Assembly (NCBI GenBank): GCA_051881695.1
Contig: JBJEQJ010000020.1
Location: forward strand, 186,001 to 250,000
Direction: 5' to 3'
Source: CAYJFG01 sp051881695
GTDB taxonomy: Bacteria > Bacillota > Clostridia > Oscillospirales > Acutalibacteraceae
DNA length: 64,000 nt
A program made the position numbers and the translations under genes. Positions 1-6,983 of this stretch are shown here, in pieces. Each line of letters begins with the position of its first letter. The stretch's first letter is position 1. Below the pieces are notes generated by a model. That model saw nothing but the letters and a program-made list of their open reading frames with translations. It was not told where the DNA came from and searched no databases.

Positions 1-134
1 AAGCCGTCTATCTCTGTAAGGTCAATTTCATAGGGTATAGTGCCGTCAAAAAGAGCGCTGTTGCGCTTGTGCCCCGGCATATGGAAGGGGTATATTCCGG
101 TTTCAGAGTATTTTTTTAATTTGTCGTAAAGCAT
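1..134 (-). CDS. Orn/Lys/Arg decarboxylase family protein (N-terminus only)
   Basis: Only the first 44 or so codons lie in the window; the gene runs off the left edge. The visible N-terminus contains YPFHMPGHKRN, the signature opening of the PLP-dependent Orn/Lys/Arg decarboxylase group I family (SpeA/Cad-like enzymes in Firmicutes). A GAGG ribosome-binding site lies about 6 bases before the ATG. Members of this family decarboxylate a basic amino acid to a polyamine or polyamine precursor. Which amino acid is used cannot be told from this fragment. It has its own promoter and a short leader with an 18-base palindrome, so it is a separate transcription unit from nrdG. Confidence 0.8.
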   Translation of the reverse strand, partial: MLYDKLKKYSETGIYPFHMPGHKRNSALFDGTIPYEIDLTEIDG

Positions 135-148
135 ATGTTCCTCGCTTT

Positions 149-166
149 TATACTAATATTAGTATA
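149..166. promoter_or_regulatory. Perfect 18-bp palindrome in decarboxylase leader
   Basis: TATACTAATATTAGTATA is a perfect 18-base palindrome that ends 14 bases before the decarboxylase start codon, between the predicted promoter (211-239) and the ribosome-binding site. It could be an operator or, in RNA, a small hairpin close to the Shine-Dalgarno. No known regulator site is recognised. Confidence 0.5.
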
Positions 167-210
167 GGTTACATCTTACTTATATTGCTTCTGCCTTATA
201 TAACAAAACA

Positions 211-239
211 ATTTTATCCCATAGTAAATCAACTGTCAA
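211..239 (-). promoter_or_regulatory. Sigma-A-type promoter for the decarboxylase gene
   Basis: On the minus strand TTGACA and TAAAAT are separated by exactly 17 bases. Transcription would start near 204 and give a leader of about 70 bases. Confidence 0.7.
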
Positions 240-375
240 TTACAGCTTGAAATAAAGTCGGCAGCCCATACTTATATTTATTGTAAAAATTCAGGCGGAG
301 AAATGTCTGTTACAGCAAGTGATGACGGAGTAAATGCCGCAGTTTGGCGGAGGTCACGGGGTGTGTGGTAATTGA

Positions 376-415
376 ATGAAAAAGAGCTGCAAGCGTTTGT
401 GCTTACAGCTCTTTT
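376..415 (-). terminator. Intrinsic terminator of nrdG
   Basis: A 10-bp stem (380-389 pairing with 406-415) with a 16-base loop overlaps the last codons of nrdG. On the minus strand its second arm ends in a run of five T followed by an AT-rich stretch. The stop codon lies in the loop. Confidence 0.7.
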
Positions 416-912
416 ATGACAGCCTCGCCTTTTTCAAGCGATTTTTTAACATCAATTGTGCGTTGGTTTTTTGAACCCTTAAAGCGCAGCATAAGGCTTT
501 TCTGCTCTAAAATAAACGGACCGTCAATAAGTATATCCGTCTGCTCCAAAAGCTCCTTCCACTGCGGATGCTCAGCAAAGCCCTCTAAAAGCTTTTCAAA
601 GGTGTAGCCTGTGTAGGTCATAATATTAAGACCAAGCCGGTGTACCTGTTTTGCAAGCTGTGCAAGCTCGTGCGCCTGCATAAACGGCTCTCCGCCGGAA
701 AGCGTTACGCCCATAATCATAGGGTTTTCCTTAATTGCGTTTATTATGTTGTCGGTGTTTGTTTCGTAGCCGCCGTTTGGGTCGTGAGTGTCGGGGTTAT
801 GACAGCCCTTACAGTTGTGCGGACAGCCCTGTGCAAATACGACAAAGCGTATTCCGGGTCCGTCTACTATTGATTCTTTTATTACTCCTGCAAGACGAAG
901 GGTGCAGTTCAT
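403..912 (-). CDS. nrdG: Anaerobic ribonucleoside-triphosphate reductase activating protein
   Basis: Radical SAM activase that installs the glycyl radical on NrdD. The 169-residue protein has the CxxxCxxC iron-sulfur motif (Cys30, Cys34, Cys37 in GCPHNCKGCHNP), an early DGPGIR motif and the SGGEP SAM-binding motif, all typical of NrdG. The length matches the family. A GGTGG ribosome-binding site lies upstream. It follows nrdD with 89 bases between them, which contain a strong hairpin (952-981), so its expression relative to nrdD may be reduced by partial termination. It is probably co-regulated with nrdD through the upstream NrdR-like boxes. Confidence 0.95.
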   Translation of the reverse strand: MNCTLRLAGVIKESIVDGPGIRFVVFAQGCPHNCKGCHNPDTHDPNGGYETNTDNIINAIKENPMIMGVTLSGGEPFMQAHELAQLAKQVHRLGLNIMTYTGYTFEKLLEGFAEHPQWKELLEQTDILIDGPFILEQKSLMLRFKGSKNQRTIDVKKSLEKGEAVIKEL

Positions 913-945
913 TTTTATATACCACCTTTTTATTAACCGAATATA

Positions 946-981
946 TGAGCAAAAAGGCGTACCGCAGCGAGTACGCCTTTT
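946..981 (-). terminator. Intercistronic hairpin/terminator between nrdD and nrdG
   Basis: A perfect 11-bp stem (AAAAGGCGTAC at 952-962, GTACGCCTTTT at 971-981) with an 8-base loop. On the minus strand the stem is followed by five T, so it is a canonical intrinsic terminator just after the nrdD stop. No clear promoter fits in the 38 bases left before nrdG, so read-through is probably required. Confidence 0.7.
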
Positions 982-1001
982 ACAGTATGATTTTATTTTG
1001 A

Positions 1002-3332
1002 TTAAATCTTTTCCATTTCGGAGCCTATCTCATGCTTAACTCTGTCCTCAACCTCTGCGCGCTTTGCGTTGTTAAAACGGTCTACCGTGCCTACCAAATA
1101 TCCGGTGATTCTGCGTATACGCTCAAAGGCAACATTGTCGTTTTCTTTTCTGCCGCATTTAGGACATTCGTCGCCGATAATGCCGGTGTAGCCGCAGCAA
1201 GGGTCACGGTCAACGGGATGGTTTATGGAGCCGTAACCGATACCGCATTCCTTCATAAAGTGTACTACCTGCTCAAATGCGTCAAGGTTTTCTGTCGGGT
1301 CGCCGTCAAGCTCAATGTAAGATATATGTCCGCCGTTTGTTAAATTGTGATACGGTGCTTCCAGCCTGATTTTTTCAAAAGCAGATATATTGTAATAAAC
1401 AGGAATATGGAATGAGTTGGTGTAGTAATCTCTGTCTGTAACGCCCTCAATCTTGCCGAAGCGTTTTGCGTCCATACGTACAAATCTGCCGGAAAGTCCC
1501 TCAGCCGGAGTTGCAATGAGAGAGAAATTCATTCCGTACTTCTTTGTTGCGGCATCCATACGCTTTCTCATATAGCCTACAATCTCAAGACCAAGGTTCT
1601 GAGACTCCTTGCTTTCGCCGTGGTGATAACCTGTAAGGGCCTTTAAACATTCTGCAAGACCGATAAAGCCTATTGTGAGTGTTCCGTGCTTTAATATTTC
1701 TCTTATGCTGTCGTTAGGTCCTAAATTTTCAGAGTCTATCCATACACCCTGCCCCATAAGGAACGGGAAGTTTTTAACTTTTTTCTGAGCCTGAAGCTCA
1801 AAACGCTCTAAAAGCTGGTCAATTACAAGGTCAATCATTCTGTCAAGCTGCTCGTAGAAGAAGTCTATATTCTTGTTGCTCAGGATAGCAAGTCTGGGAA
1901 GATTTACAGATGTAAAGCTTAAGTTACCTCTGCCGTTTACAATTTCTCTTGTCGGGTCGTAAGCATTGCCTATAACTCTTGTGCGGCAGCCCATATATGC
2001 ACATTCTGTTTCTGGGTGACCCTCTTTATAATACTGTGCGTTAAACGGAGCGTCAAGGAACGAGAAGTTCGGGAACAAACGCTTTGCACTTACTCTGCAG
2101 GCAAGCTTGAAAAGGTCGTAGTTCGGGTCTGAGCTGTTGTAGTTTATTCCCTCTTTAACCTTAAAGATGTGTATCGGGAAAATAGGAGTTTCGCCGTTGC
2201 CGAGTCCTGCCTCTGTTGCGAGCAGAACATTTTTTATAATCATACGTCCCTCGGGAGAGGTATCGGTACCGTAGTTGATGGAGCTGAACGGAATTTGTGC
2301 GCCTGCTCTTGAATGCATGGTGTTAAGGTTGTGAACAAAAGCCTCCATTGCCTGGAATACTGCTCTGTCCGTTTCTTTGTTTGCGTGATTGTATGCAAAT
2401 TTCTGCATTTTATTCGCAATTTTTTCACCGTACTTTTCAGTAAGCAGAGAAAGCTCCGCCGCCATATATGCTTCGCCGTCGTCAAGCTTCGGTGTGCTTG
2501 AGCTGTCTGCCTCCGCCGTGTTTGCAAGATCCATAGCAGACTGTGCGGCGTCCTCGTCGTCTGTTAAAAGCTCTGCCGCACGGGCAAGGTTCTGGCGGTA
2601 AATTCTTCTGTATGTTTTTGCAACGCCCTTTGCCATACCATAGTCAAAGTTCGGTATGCTTTGTCCGCCGTGCTGGTCGTTTTGGTTTGACTGAATTGCA
2701 ATACATGCAAGAGCCGAATAGCTTGCAATGTCGTTAGGCTCACGCAAAAAGCCGTGACCTGTTGAAAAGCCGTTTGTAAAAAGCTTGTCAATATCAATTT
2801 GACAGCAGGTGGTTGTAAGCGTTAAAAAGTCGAGGTCGTGGATATGTATATCGCCGTTTCTGTGTGCGGCGGCGTGCTTGGGGTTTAAAATATACATCTC
2901 ATAGAACTGCTTTGCACCCTCAGAGCCGTACTTGAGCATAGTACCCATAGCGGTGTCACCGTCTATGTTGGCATTTTCGCGCTTTACGTCGTTATCCTTG
3001 GCGTCCTTAAATGTAAGGTCCTCGTATGTTTTCATAAGGCGTGTGTTCATTTCTCTTACTCTTGTGCGCTCTGCTCTGTACAGGATGAATTCCTTTGCGG
3101 TTCTTGCGTGACCGTTTTCAATAAGAACTCTCTCAACAACGTCCTGCACGTGCTCAACGGTAGGAGTACCTGCTTCTTTTTCAAGATATTGCTCAACCTT
3201 TAAGGCAAGCTGCTCTGCGGCTTTGTAATCATTTCCGCCGATAGCCTGAGCCGCCTTGTAGATTGCCTCTGTAATTTTCTGTAAATCAAAAACTACTGTA
3301 CGGCCGTCGCGCTTTGTAATTGTTTTAAGCAT
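1002..3332 (-). CDS. nrdD: Anaerobic (class III) ribonucleoside-triphosphate reductase
   Basis: Reduces ribonucleoside triphosphates to deoxyribonucleotides without oxygen, using a glycyl radical made by NrdG. From the chosen start it has 776 residues: an N-terminal ATP-cone (about 1-95, opening TITKRDGR), the NrdD catalytic barrel, a C-terminal zinc site (CCGYTG...CPKCG) and the glycyl radical loop RRITGYLVG with the radical glycine near residue 744. The start at 3332 is chosen because GGAGAG sits at the right distance; an upstream in-frame ATG at 3365 has no such site. The oxygen-labile enzyme indicates an anaerobic lifestyle. Several NrdR-like boxes lie upstream. Confidence 0.96.
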   Translation of the reverse strand: MLKTITKRDGRTVVFDLQKITEAIYKAAQAIGGNDYKAAEQLALKVEQYLEKEAGTPTVEHVQDVVERVLIENGHARTAKEFILYRAERTRVREMNTRLMKTYEDLTFKDAKDNDVKRENANIDGDTAMGTMLKYGSEGAKQFYEMYILNPKHAAAHRNGDIHIHDLDFLTLTTTCCQIDIDKLFTNGFSTGHGFLREPNDIASYSALACIAIQSNQNDQHGGQSIPNFDYGMAKGVAKTYRRIYRQNLARAAELLTDDEDAAQSAMDLANTAEADSSSTPKLDDGEAYMAAELSLLTEKYGEKIANKMQKFAYNHANKETDRAVFQAMEAFVHNLNTMHSRAGAQIPFSSINYGTDTSPEGRMIIKNVLLATEAGLGNGETPIFPIHIFKVKEGINYNSSDPNYDLFKLACRVSAKRLFPNFSFLDAPFNAQYYKEGHPETECAYMGCRTRVIGNAYDPTREIVNGRGNLSFTSVNLPRLAILSNKNIDFFYEQLDRMIDLVIDQLLERFELQAQKKVKNFPFLMGQGVWIDSENLGPNDSIREILKHGTLTIGFIGLAECLKALTGYHHGESKESQNLGLEIVGYMRKRMDAATKKYGMNFSLIATPAEGLSGRFVRMDAKRFGKIEGVTDRDYYTNSFHIPVYYNISAFEKIRLEAPYHNLTNGGHISYIELDGDPTENLDAFEQVVHFMKECGIGYGSINHPVDRDPCCGYTGIIGDECPKCGRKENDNVAFERIRRITGYLVGTVDRFNNAKRAEVEDRVKHEIGSEMEKI

Positions 3333-3417
3333 ATTTCTTTCTCTCCTTAATATCCAAATTCCCAAATTTATTATTAGCCGGAAAAGTTTGACCGGTTTGT
3401 ATGCAAAAGTATTGCAA

Positions 3418-3433
3418 GCACAATATATAGTAT
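3418..3433. promoter_or_regulatory. NrdR box 1 upstream of nrdD
   Basis: GCACAATATATAGTAT matches the 16-base NrdR consensus acaCwAtATaTwGtgt at all but two positions. It lies 85 bases upstream of the nrdD start and overlaps a weak candidate -10 region, the expected place for a repressor site. NrdR is a zinc-finger/ATP-cone repressor of ribonucleotide reductase genes. Its gene is not in this window. Confidence 0.7.
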
Positions 3434-3562
3434 TTTAGGTTCGATAACAATTAGCAATTATATATTAATTGCCAAAGATAGTCAATAGTAAAAATGACGG
3501 TTTTATGTGCTGATTTTCGTGCAAAACAGAATAAATAATGGGTTATTGATTTTAAAGAATTA

Positions 3563-3609
3563 AAACAATATGTTGTCTTGCACTAAAATAAAGACACAAT
3601 ATATTGTAT
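3563..3609. promoter_or_regulatory. Tandem NrdR boxes 2 and 3 (31 bp apart)
   Basis: ACACAATATATTGTAT at 3594-3609 matches 15 of 16 positions of the NrdR consensus. A weaker box, AAACAATATGTTGTCT at 3563-3578, lies exactly 31 bases away, the classic same-face spacing of paired NrdR boxes. The pair is about 230-280 bases upstream of nrdD. Confidence 0.65.
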
Positions 3610-3728
3610 TAAAAGAGAAGCGAGAAAAAATATACGTTTTTTTGCTTTTTAAAAGTGAAAAAGTAAAATCCGCATTATGATGCGGCAAAACAGCTTTATA
3701 ATGCCGAAAATGCATTAAAATTTTACAA

Positions 3729-3744
3729 CCACAATATATAGTGT
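3729..3744. promoter_or_regulatory. NrdR box 4, distal
   Basis: CCACAATATATAGTGT matches 15 of 16 consensus positions. It lies nearly 400 bases from nrdD, in the 601-base gap between nrdD and the symporter gene. Apart from the boxes and the symporter terminator I see no gene in that gap. Confidence 0.6.
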
Positions 3745-3804
3745 TAAATAACACAGAGTGAAAAGCTTTAATTACACAGTTACCATACAAAAGCAGGTAT
3801 AATA

Positions 3805-3840
3805 CAAAATAACTCCCTGCGAAAAAATTTCCGCAGGGAG
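3805..3840 (-). terminator. Intrinsic terminator of the symporter gene
   Basis: A 9-bp GC-rich stem (CTCCCTGCG at 3813-3821 with CGCAGGGAG at 3832-3840), followed on the minus strand by the T-rich tract TTATTTTGTATT. It lies about 93 bases after the putP stop. Confidence 0.65.
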
Positions 3841-3933
3841 TATGAATTTAAAATATATAATATATAATACTATTTTCTGATTTAAAAGTTGATTTAAAAG
3901 AAATCTTTTTGCCTGTTCAGTCAATGGTTAGCA

Positions 3934-5505
3934 TTATTCTTTTGCGCCGGATAAATCGTCAAGCTCCTTGGTGGTTCTTACATATTCAAATTCGTCAACA
4001 ATTTCCTTTGCCGGCTTTTTGGTAAGCAGGCTTACAACTATCATAGCTATAAGTCCGAGCGCAAAGCCTACAACCAAGGAATAAAGTCCTGTAGCGGAGG
4101 CAAGCGTTAAGCTGCCGTCGGCGCCGGGGATAATCGGCAGATAGTCCCAAAGCATTACAAGACCGCCGCCGCATATCATTCCTGCAACTGCACCCGGTAG
4201 GTTTGAACGCTTCCAGAAAAGTGAGAGAAGAATAACAGGGCCGAAGGTTGCGCCGAAGCCTGCCCAAGCGTTAGACACAAGTCCCATAACGCTGCTGTTT
4301 TGGTCCAAAGCAATAATAAAAGCAATAACAGCAACAACGGCAACAGTTATACGGCTTATTAAAAGGGTGCTTTTTTCAGAAGCTTTTTTGTTTATTGCTC
4401 CTTTGTATAAGTCCTCAGAAACTGATGAAGCAGTAACTAAAAGCTGAGAATCGGCAGTTGACATAACAGCCGCCAAAATACCGCAAAGAAGAATACCGCC
4501 GATAAACGGAAGCTCCCAGTGATTTTGGAAAAGCTCTATAATCATACTGATAAATACGTTTTCTGCCTGTGCGTCCTGCAAAGCTCCGCCTACAAATGCC
4601 TTACCGATAACGCCTACAAAGCAAGCTGCTGCAAGGGAGATTATAACCCAGATAATAGCAATAACTCTGCTCTTTTTAACCTCGTCGGTCGACTTGATAG
4701 CCATAAAGCGAACGAGAATGTGCGGCATACCAAAGTAGCCTAACGCCCAACCGAGGTTGGATATTATGGAAACTGCTGTTACAGGCTCGCCTGTTGATGT
4801 GAGCAACGGGTTTAAGTAGCCGTTTACGTCAGCAACACCGTTTGCTGCAAGTCCTGCCGTAATACTGTCTGCTCCGCCCATAATGGCAAATGCCGCAATA
4901 GGCACAGCCATTAAAGCTGCAAGCATTAAAAGTCCCTGTATAAAGTCTGTTACGCAAACAGCCATAAAGCCGCCGAAGAAGGTGTAAATCAATATTACAA
5001 GCGCACCAATGGCAAGCGCAACGGTATAGTCAACATTGAATACGTTGTTAAAAAGCACAGCGCCTGCTTTGAAGGCAGATGCTGTGTAAACGAGGAAGAA
5101 CACAGCTATAAAGATAGAAGAAACTATCTTGAGTATTCTTGTTCTGTCGCGGAATCTGTTTTCAAAGAAAGATGGGAGAGTAAGCGAGTTGCCTGCCTTT
5201 ATTGTGTATTTTCTTAAACGTGAGGCAACTAAAAACCAGTTGAGCACCGTACCGATAAGCAAGCCTACTGCAATCCATATTTCGCCTGTTCCGGCAACAT
5301 AGATTGCACCGGGAAGTCCCATAAGCAGCCAGCCGCTCATATCGGATGCCTGTGCCGAGAGTGCAGCAGTCCATCCGTTTAAGCTTCTGCCGCCGAGTAT
5401 GTAGTCTTCTGAGCTTTTTGTTTTTCTGAAGTAGATAAAGCCGATTATAAGCATTACCGCAAGATAAACAGCAAAAGCAATAAGAGTCCATATTGTGTCT
5501 GTCAT
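3934..5505 (-). CDS. putP: Sodium/proline symporter (SSS family, PutP-type)
   Basis: Na+/solute symporter of the inner membrane, most like the proline transporter PutP. The protein has 523 residues with about 12-13 hydrophobic segments. The N-terminal block (GRSLNGWTAALSAQASDMSG, then WLLMGLPGA) corresponds to TM2 of PutP, which carries the sodium-binding Asp/Ser region. The C-terminus is short and charged. An AAAGGA ribosome-binding site precedes the ATG. It is transcribed alone, between its own promoter and terminator, and is divergent from alr. Proline is the expected substrate by family, but related SSS members carry other organic acids. Confidence 0.88.
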   Translation of the reverse strand: MTDTIWTLIAFAVYLAVMLIIGFIYFRKTKSSEDYILGGRSLNGWTAALSAQASDMSGWLLMGLPGAIYVAGTGEIWIAVGLLIGTVLNWFLVASRLRKYTIKAGNSLTLPSFFENRFRDRTRILKIVSSIFIAVFFLVYTASAFKAGAVLFNNVFNVDYTVALAIGALVILIYTFFGGFMAVCVTDFIQGLLMLAALMAVPIAAFAIMGGADSITAGLAANGVADVNGYLNPLLTSTGEPVTAVSIISNLGWALGYFGMPHILVRFMAIKSTDEVKKSRVIAIIWVIISLAAACFVGVIGKAFVGGALQDAQAENVFISMIIELFQNHWELPFIGGILLCGILAAVMSTADSQLLVTASSVSEDLYKGAINKKASEKSTLLISRITVAVVAVIAFIIALDQNSSVMGLVSNAWAGFGATFGPVILLSLFWKRSNLPGAVAGMICGGGLVMLWDYLPIIPGADGSLTLASATGLYSLVVGFALGLIAMIVVSLLTKKPAKEIVDEFEYVRTTKELDDLSGAKE

Positions 5506-5549
5506 TCTACCAGTCCTTTACATTAAATTTTTGTGAACCAATGTATAAA

Positions 5550-5578
5550 ATAATAACAAAAAATTGCAAAATATGCAA
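5550..5578 (-). promoter_or_regulatory. Promoter of putP
   Basis: On the minus strand TTGCAT and TATTAT are 17 bases apart, giving a start near 5543, about 38 bases before the putP start codon. Confidence 0.6.
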
Positions 5579-5647
5579 GTTTTTTTCTTTAATGTATTAA
5601 AATATTAAAAACCGGGTTTTGACTGACTGTATGCAGTATTATAAACA

Positions 5648-5676
5648 TTGACGGTTATGAGTGATTGTCGTATAAT
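5648..5676 (+). promoter_or_regulatory. Promoter of alr
   Basis: TTGACG at 5648-5653 and a consensus TATAAT at 5671-5676 are separated by 17 bases. The predicted transcript starts near 5683, which excludes the longer reading-frame start at 5665 and supports the alr start at 5713. Confidence 0.75.
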
Positions 5677-5712
5677 TTAATAGAAAAAGTTAAATATGGC
5701 GGAGGCTTAAAA

Positions 5713-6912
5713 ATGACAGGCTTTGTTAAAAGGACATGGGCTGAAATTAATCTTGATAATATTGAGCATAATTATAAAGAGATAAAAAGGAATGTTGCAA
5801 AGGGAGCAATGCTGTGCTGTGTTATAAAGGCTGACGGCTACGGCCACGGAGCAGTGGAGCTTGCAAGGGAATATTCCCGGTTAGGAGCCGATTGGTTTGC
5901 GGTTTCAAATATAGAAGAAGCAATACAGCTAAGAGAAGCGGATATTAAGGAGCCGATTTTAATTTTAGGCTATACGCCGTGCAAATGTGCAAAGTATTTG
6001 AGCAATATGAATATTTCACAGGCGGTGTATTCTCCGGATTATGCCGAAAACCTTGCAAGAGAAGCTGAAAATGCAGGAGTAAGGGTGAAAATACATTTAA
6101 AGCTGGATACCGGAATGAGCAGGATAGGGCTTATGTGCCAAAGCTTTGAAAGGGACAGTGCTTCTTTAGACGAGGCGGAGCGCATATGCCGCCTTCCGGG
6201 GTTTGAATGTGAGGGTGTGTTTACGCATTTTGCAGTATCTGACGAGGCAAAGGACGGGGAAGACTTTACAAGGCAGCAGTTTTCTTGCTTTATGCATTCC
6301 GTTAACGAGCTTGAAAAAAGGGGAGTAAGCTTTAAAATACGCCACTGTGCAAACAGCGGAGCAATAATAGATTATAAGGAAATGCATCTCGATATGGTGC
6401 GTGCAGGCATAATTTTGTATGGTCTGTCGCCGTCGCAAAAGCTAAAGGATAAATTTAACTTAATACCTGCTATGGAATTGAAATCTGTAATTTCGCACAT
6501 AAAGACAATAGAAAGCGGCGCAACGGTAAGCTACGGCAGAACATATAAGGCAAGCGAAAGGCGAATAATAGCGACAATCCCCATAGGCTATGCAGACGGA
6601 TATATAAGAACGCTTGCAAAGGACGGAAGCATAGGCGTTGCAGGAAAAAGAGCAAAAATTGTAGGCAGGGTATGTATGGACCAGCTTATGGCAGACGTTA
6701 CAGACTGCGGAAATGTTAAGCGAGGCGACTGTGTGACCGTGTTCGGCACAGGAGATAATAACACGCCCACAGTAGATGAACTGGCTTTGTGGAGCAATAC
6801 AATCAATTACGAGGTTGTGTGCCTTGTAGGTAAAAGAGTTGCAAGGGTGTATACTAAGGACGGAAAAATTGTAAACGCAGTTACGCTTACAAGTAATTTG
6901 GAGAGAAATTAA
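5713..6912 (+). CDS. alr: Alanine racemase
   Basis: PLP enzyme converting L-alanine to D-alanine for peptidoglycan. The protein has 399 residues from the start chosen by the GGAGG at 5701-5705. The PLP-lysine motif CVIKADGYGHGA is present (Lys39), and SYGRTY near the C-terminal domain carries the second catalytic tyrosine. The upstream frame extension begins before the mapped promoter's start site and is rejected. Its stop codon lies inside a 22-base sequence identical in type to the terminal repeat of a MITE-like element (6909-6930). The next gene is polA, 71 bases on. Confidence 0.95.
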   Translation: MTGFVKRTWAEINLDNIEHNYKEIKRNVAKGAMLCCVIKADGYGHGAVELAREYSRLGADWFAVSNIEEAIQLREADIKEPILILGYTPCKCAKYLSNMNISQAVYSPDYAENLAREAENAGVRVKIHLKLDTGMSRIGLMCQSFERDSASLDEAERICRLPGFECEGVFTHFAVSDEAKDGEDFTRQQFSCFMHSVNELEKRGVSFKIRHCANSGAIIDYKEMHLDMVRAGIILYGLSPSQKLKDKFNLIPAMELKSVISHIKTIESGATVSYGRTYKASERRIIATIPIGYADGYIRTLAKDGSIGVAGKRAKIVGRVCMDQLMADVTDCGNVKRGDCVTVFGTGDNNTPTVDELALWSNTINYEVVCLVGKRVARVYTKDGKIVNAVTLTSNLERN

Positions 6913-6930
6913 GGAAACACTGATTAAATC
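6909..6930 (+). repeat. Lone MITE terminal repeat at the alr stop codon
   Basis: TTAAGGAAACACTGATTAAAT plus C is the inverted-repeat terminus seen at the right ends of the two full elements at 34709-34884 and 49344-49523. No element body is attached here. The TAA of alr is part of the repeat. Confidence 0.65.
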
Positions 6931-6983
6931 CCCCTTAACCGGGCGGCAGACAGTATATTCTAAAAAGGAGTTTGTATAGTATT

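Noticed and set aside
3560..3790. 76-codon minus-strand reading frame in the nrdD upstream region
   Set aside because: No ribosome-binding site. It translates NrdR boxes into repeated NTIYC segments and shows no protein-like composition.
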